A DNA stretch of 64,000 nt from NCBI GenBank assembly GCA_030144725.1, contig JASKMD010000024.1, positions 5,663,345 through 5,727,344 on the forward strand. Reading direction: 5' to 3'. The notes below the pieces were generated by a model, which searched no databases, was not told the DNA's origin, and worked only from the letters and a program-made list of their open reading frames with translations. This DNA is from Haematococcus lacustris (lineage: Eukaryota; Chlorophyta; Chlorophyceae; Chlamydomonadales; Haematococcaceae). The position numbers and the translations under genes are program-made. This document shows positions 34,736 to 46,784 of this stretch, in pieces (within the stretch, counting starts at the first letter, position 1; every line of letters starts with the position of its first letter).

Positions 34736-37229
34736 TGGGGCTGGGCGGCATCTATTTGCAGCTTCTGCATCTACTGCATCTGCTGCCTGTCTTCTCTTCG
34801 GCCCAGGCTATCCATGCCGTTCAGCGGACTGGCTGCTGATGAGGCTGTTCTTCAACTGCATTCCCTACGTAGCACAGGAGAGCCAACGTCAACGTCAGGA
34901 CGACAGCCTGCGGTTATGGACTGACTGCAACGTTACCTCAAGGAGGGCATTCATCTGGCATGGACCCGCTAGAGGGCCCAGGCACAGGACGCAGTCCTTC
35001 GCCTACGACGGTCGCGATGCAGGCTGTCCCTGCCACTACTACAGCCCATCCCAGTAATAGCTCGCCAACCATTCCGACGTCGGGCTACATTGGCCCTAGA
35101 TAGAGCAAAACAACCTGGGCGGGCAGCAGTTTGGCGGTTGGGTTAATCCCAATCAAGTCTCCCGGTAACTCTTCCACCTGTGAGGTAGATTTACTAGCCG
35201 CTGTCAGGTGGAATAGCGCAACCGCCAAACCGCTGCCCGCACAGGTCGTGTTGCTCTATCTAGAGCCATCTACAGCTCTGCGGACAAGACGACTGCGCAG
35301 CAGGGTAAAGAATGCCCACGGTAATCCTCTCCAGTAGCCTCAGCGCCGGCAGCTCCTACCAGCACCAGTGACTACCATCGTTGCAGCATCAACGGAAGCA
35401 GCGCAAGCGGATGCAGCACCAGCCTCAGGAGCTGGGTCAGCGCACGATGCAGCTGTAACCCCTACCGCAAAGCAAAACCCAAAGCGAGTGCGTCCCCCAC
35501 GCACAGCTAAAGGACAGCAAGAAGACACGCGTGGAGCTGAGCTAGGCGCGGGCCAGGCGAGCTACAGGTGAGATGGTTAAGGTAATACCTAGCCACTAAC
35601 ACAGTAGGAGCAACACCAACAATTCGCCCCTTGCAGTACTCTTGCCATAACTCTGTTGTTGTGTGCCTATACATGCAGGCCATCCACAATAACAGTTCAA
35701 GGGGACCACAACAACATAGAACGGCAAGACCGGCGGCCCGCCGCCCAGCCCCACCCCTCGCCGCCGCAGCCCAGCCCTGCCCCACCCCCCTCCCAGCCCT
35801 GCCCTACCCCCTCCCAGCCCTGCCCCCTCCCTGCCCAGCCCTACCCCCACCCCTCCCAGCCTTGCGTTGCCCCTCCCCTCCCTGCCCAGCCCTGCCCCAC
35901 CCCCTCCCAGCCCTGCCCTACCCCCTCCCAGCCCTGCCCCCTCCCTGCCCAGCCCTACCCCCACCCCTCCCAGCCTTGCGTTGCCCCTCCCCTCCCTGCC
36001 CAGCCCTGCCCCACCCCCTCCCAGCCCTGCCCCACCCCCTCCCAGCCCTGCCCTACCCCCTCCCAGCCCTGCCCCCTCCCTGCCCAGCCCTACCCCCACC
36101 CCTCCCAGCCTTGCGTTGCCCCTCCCCTCCCTGCCCAGCCTTGCCACACCCCCTCCCAGCCCTGCCCTACCCCCTCCCAGCCCTGCCCCTCCCTGCCCAG
36201 CCCTGCCCCACCCCCTCCCAGCCCTGCCCTACCCCCTCCCAGCCCTGCCCCCTCCCTGCCCAGCCCTGCCCCACCCCATCCAAGCCCCCTGCCCTGCACC
36301 CTGCCCTGCCCCCTGCCCTGCCCCCTGGCCCCTGCCCTGCCCCCTGCCCCCTTCCCGGCCGCCTGCCCCCTGCCCCCTGCCCCCTGCCCTGCCCTGCCCT
36401 GCCTGTAGGTGTGTGGCAGTGCAGGCTGCAGGTAGCAGCAGGCTGCAGGTGTGCTGTGGTGCATGAGCAGCAGCAGGCTGCAGTGCATGTGTTACAGTGC
36501 ATGAGCAGCAACAGCAGCTGGCTGTAGCGCATGAGCAGCTGTGCAAGGACAGCAGCAGAAGGAGGTTGTACGTGTGTGGCAGTGCAGGCTGCAGGTAGCA
36601 GCAGGCTGTAGGTGTGCTGCAGTGCATGAGCAGCAGCAGCAGGCTGCAGTGCATGTGACGCAGTGCATGAGCAGCAACAGCAGCAGGCTGTAGCGCATGA
36701 GCAGCTGTGCAAGGACAGCAGCAGAAGGAGGTTGTACGTGTGTGGCAGTGCAGGCTGCAGGTAGCAGCAGGCTGTAGGTGTGCTGCAGTGCATGAGCAGC
36801 AGCAGCAGGCTGCAGTGCATGTGTTCTAGTGCATGAGCAGCAACAGCAGCAGGCTGTAGTGCAACGAGCAGCAGTGCATGGGCAGCAGCAGCAGCAGGTT
36901 GTAGGTGTGTTGCGGTGCATGATCAGCAGCAAGAGCAGCAGGCTGTAGTGCATGAGCAGTGCATGGACAGCAGCAGCAGGCTGTAGGTGTGTGGCAGTGC
37001 AGTCTTGTATTAGCAATCAGCAACAACTTTGAGCCCATCTGAGAAGAATCTTGCATGGTGCAAAAGCTTTCAAAAGGCTGTCCCGAGCTTCCGTTCAGTT
37101 CCATGCCACATAACGTGATTTGTAAGCTGTGAATGGTCAAGATGTAATGAAGAAAACGGTGGTGGTCATTAGCCGTGTATCCTCTTCTCAAATGATACCT
37201 ACGCCCCTTGTATGGACAACACCACCACG

Positions 37230-37780
37230 CGGTGATGCGCTAATGCTGCAAACGTGGTAACCACCTGCTACATACCCCCTTTGCATGTATGCATCACGGT
37301 CATGCTTAGCAAGTGCAGGCCTGGCAGTGATCCACACCCAAGGTGTCACAGCTAGCTGGACTACGGATGGTACCTATAGTGGAGGCACACCTGATCCAGC
37401 CATATGCTAGGGTGTGGTGCGCCACATGCCCCTTGTATGGACAACACCACCACGCGGTGATGCGCTAATGCTGCCAACGTGGTAGCCACCTTCTACATAC
37501 CCCCTTTGCATGTATGCATCACGGTCATGCTTAGCAAGTGCAGGCCTGGCAGTGATCCACACCCAAGGTGTCACAGCTAGCTGGACTACGGATGGTACCT
37601 ATAGTGGAGGCTCACCTGATCCAGCCATATGCTAGGGTGTGGTGCACCGCATGCCCCTAGTATGGACAACACCACCACGCGGTGATGCGCTTATGCTGCA
37701 AACGTGGTAGCCACCTGCTACATACCCCCTTTACATGTAGGCATCACGGTCATGCCTAGCAAGTGCAGGCCTGGCAGTGA
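37230..37780 (-). repeat. 225-bp satellite units in C
   Basis: CTACATACCCCCTTT recurs at about 37269, 37494 and 37719, a 225-bp period; reverse orientation relative to the array in B. Confidence 0.9.
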
Positions 37781-37799
37781 TCCAGCCACATGCTAGGAT

Positions 37800-39890
37800 G
37801 TGGTGCGCGTTATGCCCCTTGTATGGACAACAACACACAGCTAGGTCCTGGAGACGTATCCATAACAATGTAGTGTGTGCATGTGGTCGGTGCATGAGGG
37901 CGACACTAGGGGTATCAGGCTTGCAGCTGCAAACCATGCTATCACTTGCGTCTCGTGAGTAGTGCATTACATCAAGGCTTGGTAAGACACGTTATGCTAG
38001 CAAGGGCAAGAACACGAGAACGTTGCGAAGATGGGTTATCCGTGTAAGCGGGCCATCCATGCACTAACCGGTTGTCAGCTTTACACAAAACACCCTACCC
38101 TCCCACTATTACATTAGAAGACTAGGTATCATTGAGACTTCAAGGCTCTGTGTGACGTACGCTTGCATCAACATGATGTTGCATACTCAACATGATCTTA
38201 CAGGAGCCAAAGTTATGATGCATGGCAAGTACATGACAATCCTTTTCCCCAATCCTTTTCAATGCCATTCACAAAGCCAAGCAGCCCAATGTCTCGTCAT
38301 CATCTGTGGGTGCTACTATCCACACAGCAAGGAAGTCAAAAAGCCCAAGACATACATAGCGCAATTGTTTTCACTTGTCCCACAGCGGAAGGAAGAAGGA
38401 AGGGGCCAAGGGGCAGGAGGCCAGTAGGGCTGAGCCGGGCTAGGCTAAGCAGAGGCTGTATTGTGGCAGGTAAGGGGAAAATGGTAGAAAGGAAGGGGAG
38501 AGGAGGTGCCCATCAGATCTGCAACCAAGGGGCATGCGCATGAGGGAGGAGGTTAGGCTGGGTATTGGGTGTCAGCCACTTGCCGGCAGGCAGTTAGCCA
38601 CTTCTTAGGGGGGTTAGGGAGAAGAGGGAGAAGGGGGAGAAGAGAGGGCAGGCAGGAGAGGAAGAAGAGGAATGAGGTTGGGTAGGGAGAAAAGGGACAA
38701 GAGGGGCCTTCCTCCTGGCTGCTGTGTAGGATAGGGAGGGGACCACGATGTCCGGGGGGAGGTGAGGGGGAATGGGGAAGTGGGGGCGTAGGAGACTTGG
38801 AGGTGTTGGTGATGGGACAGGGTAGGGTTAGGGAGAAGGGACTGAGGGGTCGCTATGTGACTGTTACACCTGCAGCAAGCAAGGGGCACGCTTGTGATCA
38901 ACAAACAAGGACATGCATGACTAGAAGTGGGCAGGCTGGCCAAACACCCCGACAACGCCTGGCTGCCGCTCCTGGCTGTGCTGTGCTGGGAATGCTGGAA
39001 GTGGCATGCATTGGCATAGACACACAGATAGGCACACATGATGGGACACACAGATAGGAACACGCAGGCACATGCACAGGCTAGCACGAGACATGTGTAC
39101 CTGGACATTTCTAGAAGATTGCTGACATTGCTGACTTGTATCAACATTTCCGCTGCTCCTGCCGCCACTGCCGCCGCTGCTGCCGCTGTTGCCGCCACTG
39201 CCGCTGTCGACGCCTGTCGATGTCGCTGTCGCCTCTGCCACTGCTGCTGCCATCGTCCTAGTTGCATTCCTCTGGTATGCTGTCCGCTTGCCCCTGTCCC
39301 CCACTACCTGCCTAGCCATTCTGCTCTTGCCATCGTTGTTACAAGGGCCTACTCCTGTTGTGCTGCCGCCACTGCTGCCACCATTGTTGCTGCTGCTAGC
39401 ACCGCCTCCCCCACTGCTGCAGCCATCACATCATGCGCCTTGGGCGGGCATCTGCACAAGCACCAGTAGGCACAAGCATGGACATGTCCTTCCCTGTTGA
39501 TAAGCAAAGCATGCTCTTCTCTGATGGTCTATCCCTCCTGCGTTTGCCACTGCAGCTCTGAGTGTATACTGTTGTCCTGCCTGGCTGCCGCTGGCCCTCC
39601 ACCGCCTGCCTACCCAAGCTGCATGCAACCAGCATGCCCCTGCTGTTGTGCCTGCGTACTCCTGCAATGCTGCCTGCCTACCCCTGCTGCCCCTGCCCCT
39701 GCTGCGCGTCATACCTGCCCCTGCCCCTTGTGGGCCAGCTGTGCTTACTGCATGCTCCTCCTGTGATGCCAACATGCACTTGCCCCTTGTGAGGCAATGT
39801 CTGCTCACGGGTGGTACGCTTCTGTGTGGCCACACCTGTGGACCAGCACCACAACCAGGACGATGCCACACATAGGAGTTAAGCAATGCA
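37800..39890. other. Unique interior of C, no gene called
   Basis: Several open frames of 70-220 codons overlap on both strands but show no motif, splice logic or compositional signal that I trust. The stretch 39140-39420 is GCC/CTG-rich. Confidence 0.4.
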
Positions 39891-40415
39891 GCGCATAGCT
39901 GTGCATTTAGTGAGGTGAGGTGCAACAACAGCAGCAAGCAACAGCATGTGCGGGTATACCAGCAACAACGGGCACAACGCAGCTCATACCTGGGTTGGAG
40001 CGACCGTTCCTTACTGCGCGAGCTGCGTTGGCCGCTGGGACCGCAGTCCATCCTCAGCATCCGCAGCAGCTGCTACGGACGTAGCGTTGGCCCAGCAGCT
40101 GCTTTGTGCACTGCAGCTGGTGCGCCTTGTCTGGTGCTGGTAGGAGCTGCCGGCGCTGAGGCTACTGGAGAGGATTACCGTGGGCATTCTTTACCCTGCT
40201 GCGCAGTCGTCTTGTCCGCAGAGCTGTAGATGGACCTAGATAGAGCAACACGACCTGTGCGGGCAGCGGTTTGGCGGTTGCGCTATTCCACCTGACAGCG
40301 GCTAGTAAATCTACCTCACAGGTGGAAGAGTTACCGGGAGACTTGATTGTTAATCCACCTGACAGCGGCAGGTTATTCTACCTCACAGGTGGAAGAGTTA
40401 CCGGGAGACTTGATT

Positions 40416-43400
40416 GGAACCCTGTACGACAAGGGGCAAGGGTTGTACGTTTGTCAGGAAATGATTCGCCGTGCAGGAGCACTGATGTTGCCTTTATTGT
40501 TGCTCAGTAAGCTGTCACGCAAGAATGGCTGTGCCGAAGTGACGGACTTTGTGGTGAAGTTGTGCTGAGGTCTTATTTGTGCTGCGCAGGCATTACTGAA
40601 ACTACGGCGACCAGTCGTACACCTAGCCCGCCTGTGCTTGAGGCGTCTGTGCGACCCTCGCCCCCAGCACCGGCTGCGCCGTCTCCCGTGGCGGTTCAAT
40701 CCCAAACTTCGCTTCGCATCACCTTTTTCGGCCTCGACCTGTGGTCGCTGTGCACATGGGAATCTGACATCCAAGCACGGGTGGAAGCACGGCCATCGTC
40801 GTCGAACCTGACTCTGCAGTACCTCACGGCCCCTGGCATGTGCTACAGTCAGCTTAAGGCTTTGAACTATACCGAGCTACTCGGCACCACTCTCACTGCT
40901 GACGAACTCATGCCAGGCCTCGCCTACTTTGTGGCTGACGTGAGTTATCTCGTGACAATGCAGATGCCAGCTTCTGGTGATGTCGTTCCTCATCATGTTG
41001 ATGGTGAACGGCTGACCATACGCTGGCTCGCTCTAGGCACGTCCATCCTACTTGACACGCTGTCTGGCTGCAAGATTCAGGGCTCCACCCCTGCCTCTGA
41101 TTGAGGGTGCTTTTGACTCCCATGCATGTGCAGGTTTCTCGCACGCTGCGTGATTATCTCGTTGACAAAGGTCTGAGCGTTGGGGTGTCCGACTATTGTG
41201 CCGGCAATCGCACTGAGTCCACCTTCTACACCCACAACCCTACCACGCCAGTGAATGGTACCTGGGCAACACTGCATGTGGTGGTGACAGTGTCATCATC
41301 CAGCCCTCAAGGGTAAGCAGGAGCCCAGATGTCCAGCCACCCCGACAAGATACATTCAGCGAGGTAGCATTCACTTGCTATGTGTGTCCTGGGTAGTGCC
41401 ACCTGGCATGAGTGCTGCATAGCCAACACCGTGTGTTTACACTAGCCTGACCTATGGCCCATACATGTGTCTATTGTGGCTGGCTGGCTACCACATTTGA
41501 CTAAGTCATTTTCTCATCTGATGCTCCATTGACCACTGACCAACAGGCTGGTTGTGCCCCCCACGACAACCCAGTTGAACAACCTGCTGCGCAACTGGTG
41601 AGGCCACCGTGTGTTTCCAGCAGCGGCACCAGCAGCCCCAGTAGCACAAACACAGTTGATGAGGCACCCAGGAGGGTGTGTTAAGGACCCTGCCAGCAGA
41701 TGGTGGGCAAGGGGCAAGCAAGACATGCCTCATCTATTTGTGTCAAACCACATGTTTTAACTGAATGTTTCGCCTGCTTTGCTCTTGCTTGTCCACCTTG
41801 TCCTCTCTGTTGTAGAGTGGCATGACTCAGTGGCGTGCACCCACTGTGAAGCTGTCTGTGCCCTCCACTGAACTCGTGACACCCTCACGCCTGGCCCCCC
41901 TGCCCCCTTGCCTGCCTGCAGCCGTGGAGCTCTCACCATGGCTGGACAGGCGTTTTTCCAGCTTTACCAGGTGCCACACAGCCACAGTGCACCCAACCAC
42001 TGCTACTTGCAGTTACATCATCCCATTGCACCATCACTGTGTCACAGAGTCAAAGAGTGATTGTCTCCTCAACAGCTGACGCCACAAAGCACCTCACTGG
42101 CCTGCCATGACCTTGGCCTTCACTAGGTGCCCTCACCATCACCTTCCCACCCATCACCTGAGTGGCTGAGACAAGCCTGATTTTTCTCAGCCCTGCTGTG
42201 GTGACACCCTCCTGCCTCCTGCTCAGATGCCATTCCAGCGCTGCCTAGTGGAGCCAGGGCCTGCGCTGCCCACCTCCTCAGCCACCCCTCCGTCACCCTC
42301 ACCCACACCGCCCACCCCCACACCGTAAGCGCTGCCACCCGCCCTGCCCCACTAGAATCTGGCTCACTCCAGCGGCTCTTGCGCCCAGTGGCCCCTTTGG
42401 CAGCGTGTAGCGACTAGACACCAGAGAGGAGGGCAAGGGTAGGGACCTTTGGCATACACTGTGCAGGCCTTGTGATGTGTCCTGATCCTTTCACATGTAG
42501 GGGCCGTCTCACGCGTATGCTTTTGCCGCTTTTTATCTGCCTGACTCCTCTGTGGCCCTTGGCCATTATTGATAATGATATTGATTGATAACAATGATAA
42601 TAAATACACGTTGCGCATGATCATGTATGCTGACAGTGAGCTGCATGTGCATGAGCAGCAAAGGCGCCAGGTGGGGCCCACTGTCTCACAGGATAGATTT
42701 GCTCTCACTATCTTTTATATGTCTGTATGTATGCTCTCATTCAAACCCACTTAGTTTCAGGAACTTTCATACTTTTGTAATCCAGGAAGTTTGAAACGCA
42801 GAAGTGAAGTTGGGACCTAGCAACCATTTGATGGGTCAGCGCGCCCACTACCAGCATGAATGCTATTGGTTGCGTCTGACAAATGGCCCACGCTGTCCGT
42901 GATATCTACGAAGGGCACTGGTAGCCAGAGCATACGCCATGTCATGCTATGCAATGAGAAGCAGCACTTCCCCGGGTCATCCACATGATCATGTACACAT
43001 GTGCAGGCCTGCCCCAGTCCCCCCTCCCCCGCCATCCCCTTCGCCGGCACCCCCGCCTCCTGCACCCCCCCCTCCTCCTGCACCATCCCCTCCCAGCCCG
43101 CCCCCACCAAGCCCAGCCCCAAGCCCTGCTCCCCCCACCCCTCCCAGCCCCTCTCCCACCCCTCCACTGCCACCCACTAACAACAACCTCCTGACTCCAC
43201 CGGTGAGTTCCTGAAGGACTTGGGACACATTGCATCACAGTAATAGAGTGTAAGTTCCACGCCTAGGTTCACTGCTGTCTAGGACACCAGCATCCAAGTA
43301 CACCCATTGTGCTCATGTGTTGCTGCTTGCAGTCTCCTCCTTCTCCACCTTCCCCTTCGCCTCCCCCTCCGTCCCCCCCCCCACCCTCCCCTTTGCCTCC

Positions 43401-43866
43401 CCCTCCGTCGCCCCCCCCACCCCCCCCCTCACCTCCCCCTCCATCGCCCCCCCCACCCTCCCCCCGGCCTCCCCCTCCATCGCCCCCCCCACCCTCCCCC
43501 TTGCCCCCCCCACCCTCCCCCTTGCCCCCCCCACCCTCCCCCTCACCTCCCCCTCCATCGCCTCGCCCACCCTCCCCCTCACCTCCCCCTCCATCGCCCC
43601 CCCCACCCTCCCCCTTGCCCCCCCCACCCTCCCCCTCACCTCCCCCTCCATCGCCCCCCCCACCCTCCCCCTCACCTCCCCCTCCATCGCCCCCCCCACC
43701 CTCGCCCCGGCCTCGCCCTCCATCACCCTCGACTCTCGCTCCATCGCCCTCGCCTCCCCCTACATGCATTGATCCATTCGCTGATCCGTATGTTAACCCT
43801 CCGTGCTCCCAGTGCATTGCTGGCTACGCCAATGATAATGGCTCTGGAGCGTGTTATCCAGACTGA
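40416..43866 (+). CDS. Extensin-like hydroxyproline-rich glycoprotein (cell wall/ECM)
   Basis: Exons: about 40590-40939, 41134-41312, 41547-41597, 41818-41970, 42227-42324, 43007-43202, 43333-43866; GT-AG borders, phases consistent except between 41970 and 42227. A Pro-rich lead (SRTPSPPVLEASVRPSPP) precedes a globular domain (LRITFFGLDLWSLCTWESDI, YFVAD + VSRTLRDYLVDKGL, DYCAGNRTESTFYTHN, NGTWATLHVVVTVSSS). Then come SPPPP/SPSP modules in three exons, and a Cys-rich tail (TCIDPFADPYVNPPCSQC, IAGYANDNGSGACYPD) before the stop. SPPPP modules are hydroxylated and glycosylated in algal wall proteins (established knowledge). The globular domain has NxT sites and resembles a secreted domain, family not identified. 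The 5' exons are broken by element B at 30001, so this copy may lack its normal promoter. Signal peptide not found. Confidence 0.72.
42617..42825 (+). repeat. 205-bp dispersed repeat, copy 1
   Basis: ATCATGTATGCTGACAGTGA to GTTGGGACCTAGCAACCA. Nearly identical to 47149-47356. It lies in an intron of the HRGP gene. Not a tRNA. Confidence 0.85.
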
Positions 43867-44419
43867 GCCCCAGCAGACCTGCCCCAGAACTGCGCCAGCC
43901 CTGCACGTGTCTGGGGGCATGAGAGGCATGGCAGCTGCTGGCTCCCCCCTGCTGCCCCTGTGGCGCCACTGCCTGGATTGGCGTCACTGCCAGCCTCAGC
44001 CGCAGCTGGCAGCGCTCCTCACCTCCCCTGGCCCCGCAGCTCGCCCTGGCTAGTAGTGGCCGGCTGCCCCTTGTCACACAACCTGTGGCCCAAGATGCCT
44101 ACCTGGACATGGCCAGCATCCCTGGCCGGCTGCAAACCGCAGTCAGGCGGCTGCTGGGCAGCTGTGTGTAGGTGGGGATGTGCATGGCGGACCTGCCCTT
44201 CGAGTCCTCTGCTGCGCCCTTGTTCCAGACGCTGCTGGACCAGGCTGCTGGAGGCAGCCTTGCAGCCCTGTCCACCTTGTTTGTCCAGCAGCACGCCAGC
44301 ACAGAGGCTGTGTCAGTGATGGATGTGGTGGCCCTGTTGATGCCCATATGAGTTCATGCCTTCGATTGAGCACTGCACATGCTATATTCAACACTGAGCA
44401 TTGAGCACATGCTCTGAGC
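43867..44419. other. HRGP 3' flank; no gene seen
   Basis: Presumed 3' UTR and spacer. Open frames here are short and without motifs. Confidence 0.4.
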
Positions 44420-44760
44420 AGCACTGAGCAGTGCTACTGGCCAGACCAGGGAGCTCTGCCAGCCAAGGGCAAGGAGTACCCTGGCCTGGGCTACAAGCGG
44501 CTGCGAGACAAGCCCCCCAAGGCCCAGGAGCAGCAGCAGCCGCCTGCTGTGGCACAGTAATGTGTGCCCCCTTTGTTGAGCTGTTATCAGCTTACGTTTA
44601 GTGCATGTTTTGTCATGCCAACTTTACATCGTAGCCCTCGGGTCAGGCAATAATGTAGGTGGTAGGCGGGCTCATGTGCCATGTGCACTGGGTTTACTCC
44701 ACACAGCCCAATAACACTGTTTGAGCCGGATCTAGTTAGTGGCTGCTAGTGGCTGCTAGT
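44420..44760 (+). pseudogene. Fanzor 3'-end remnant 1
   Basis: Starts in the last 38 codons of the Fanzor frame ([31 protein letters not shown], then PPAVAQ and TAA), followed by the conserved 3' region. It diverges from the other copies by several bases and lacks the right arm of the 13-bp inverted repeat. Confidence 0.85.
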
Positions 44761-44798
44761 GGCTGCTAGTAGGTACTTCAAATGGAGGCCCTAGTGGC

Positions 44799-45823
44799 GA
44801 CCGCTGGAGCTGTGCTACTGGCCAGACCAGGGAGCTCTGTCAGCCAAGGGCAAGGAGTACCCTGGCCTGGGCTACAAGCGGGTGCGAGACAAGCCACCCA
44901 AGGCCCAGCAGCAGCAGCCTGCTGAGGCACAGTAGTGTGTGGCCCCCCCCACTTGAGCTGTCATCAGCTTACAATTAGTGCATGTTTTGTCATGCCAACT
45001 CTACATCATCGCCCTCGGGTCAGGCAATAGTGTAGGTGGTAGGCGGCTCATGTGCCATGTGCACTGGGTTTACTCCACACAGCTCAATAACACTGTTTGA
45101 GCCGGATCTAGTTAGTGGCTGCTAGTGGCTGCTAGTGGCTGCTAGTAGGTACTTCTGATCCGGCTCAAATGGAGGCCCTAGTGAGGGACAAGGGGGCTGC
45201 AAGGTCTTGTATGGTGTTAATGCGAGGGATTGTAAATCAAATGCAAGCAGCCGTTGTAGAAACAAAATCAAACGAGATAGTACATGGTGCCCGGCAAAGA
45301 TGGTTGTGGCAGTTGTAGTTGTACTGGGCGACTGGGTTCCGGCACTGGCCAGCTGTCACCTTCTGCACGCGCACGATGGCATCTGAAAGTGCACCCCTGC
45401 TGCCGAAGGGGATGCCTGGTGGACTCTCCTCGGGCGTACTTCGGGTGCTCCTAGCTGTTTTGGCGACATGTAGCTGGATGCTGGTCAGCAGCGCGCTGAT
45501 CATCTTGAATAAGTACGATGCCCGCTGCACGTCTGTCGAGGCGAGATTATAAATCGCGATCCTCGCCTTCATTGCAGACACCTGATGGTCGACCTCGGCT
45601 TCAAGTACCCAATGACGGTCTCAGGTACTGAAATGTCTAAAGGACGAGAGTGCAAATGGTTATGGTGCCCCTCTACATTACCACCCACTACATTACCACC
45701 CACTACCACCCATTACCACCCAGAACCTAGCTCAGCCCCCTTGTCCCTCACTAGGGCCTCACTAGAACCTAGCTCAGCCTCGCCAGCTGGTGCACCGCTG
45801 CACTGTCACGAAGGCAGAAATTA
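44799..45823 (+). repeat. Segmental duplication of 57151-58175
   Basis: About 1,025 bp, nearly identical. It carries the Fanzor 3' end, its conserved 3' region, the 13-bp inverted repeat and exons 1-2 of the translocator. Left junction: CCCTAGTG then GCGACCGCTGGAGC. Right junction after GTCACGAAGGCAGA. Confidence 0.93.
45376..45624 (+). pseudogene. Translocator exons 1-2, truncated duplicate
   Basis: Exon 1 at 45376-45512 and exon 2 at 45578-45624, same splice sites and reading frame as the intact gene at 57733. No later exons follow: the hAT element begins at 45894. It could still produce a short transcript because the upstream region is duplicated too. Confidence 0.9.
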
Positions 45824-46784
45824 TTATGTTAGTGGCTGCTAGTGGCTGCTAGTAGGTACGCTCAAATGGAGGCCCTAGTGAGGGACAAGGGGTCAGGTGG
45901 CCCCAACATGGGGTTGGTAATCTTCATGCAAGTACTCTCTCAATACTGCATCGTTTTCGATAGCGTTTATCACATTGGTAGCTGCAAATCAATGCGCGTC
46001 ATCTGACCATCAGCGCTAGCCATTGGAGTCTTTGCTCGCGTACTGCCACATGTGCCCGCGAACAAATCACAGCGGCGAGACGGGTCTCTCTTAGACGGTG
46101 AGCCGCATCCCTGTGACCCCATCTACCTAGCGTAGTGAGCTGGTTGTGCACAAATGGAATGTCCGGCTGACACCCAACGCGATGCCTGCCGGGCGTGCAG
46201 GGCGCCTACACGGGGTGAATAAAACATATATTCGTGTTCGCTTCTCGCCGAAGACATCATTTGGGTCGGCGCACACTAAGGTATCACCGGCTTACACCCC
46301 CCCTCCTCCACAATGTCCTCCACTGTGTTGCACCGGCTGCACCTAGAGAAAAAGCGACACGAAATGTGTGTTCTTGACTCATTAGCGCATCTGTTGAAAC
46401 AAACCGCACAACAAACAGCTTAGGCCTCTATCTGTTTGACAGCTTTGAAGTTACATCATCTTCTCCAAGTAGAATCAGGGCCACGGGGCTGTGGGGTGGC
46501 AGTTGAGCTATGAAACTTTGCACGCAGGTGGATGGCATGTAGGGGAGTATAACTCTCAGAGGAGACGAGTCCAGATTCGGTCATGGTGTGGTGTTGTGTG
46601 ACTGACTGCATGGCCCTGGCCCTGAAATCGGCTAAGGGAGTTGGGGGTCGCCGACCAAAGTGAGCTTTTGGCTTAGCTGAGTATGAGCGTTTGCAACACT
46701 GTCTAAAAGGAGCTTAACCTAGTAAGTAGCATGCTGTAAATCCAAATGGTCGAGCTGTGGCATTGCCCTCTAGGTATGGGGGGG

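Larger units (their letters stand above)
35150..40348. mobile_element. Fold-back element C (5.2 kb), nested in B
   Basis: Inserted in the right outer arm of B. Target duplication GTTAATCC at 35142-35149 and 40349-40356. Terminal inverted repeats of about 230 bp (35150-35375 and 40130-40348). The left part holds a stretch shared with A (35510-35740), satellite (35740-36400), GCATGAGCAGC repeats and a core with two to three 225-bp units. 37800-39890 is unique sequence with no convincing gene. Element C must be younger than B. Confidence 0.9.
30001..40415. mobile_element. Fold-back element B (10.4 kb) with nested element C
   Basis: Same termini as A for the first 18 bases (CAATCAAGTCTCCCGGTAAC), then its own sequence (TCTTCCACCTGTGAGG). 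Target duplication GGAACCCT at 29993-30000 and 40416-40423; copy 1 at 24045-24055 is the empty site. Outer arms 30001-30470 and 34735-35149 plus 40357-40415 are inverted copies. Inner parts: satellite, GCATGAGCAGC repeats, and a core with 225-bp units. Without C it is about 5.2 kb. An asymmetric insert (30660-31320) looks like captured host exons. Confidence 0.9.

Noticed and set aside
26873..37016. Leu/Cys-rich frames such as [12 protein letters not shown]
   Set aside because: Translations of GCTGCTCATGCACTGCAG repeats; open in several frames and repeated in both orientations.
43269..43817. Gly/Glu-rich minus-strand frame (GEGGGGDGGG)
   Set aside because: Antisense of the SPPPP exon of the HRGP gene, which has splice sites, a Cys-rich tail and a stop on the plus strand.
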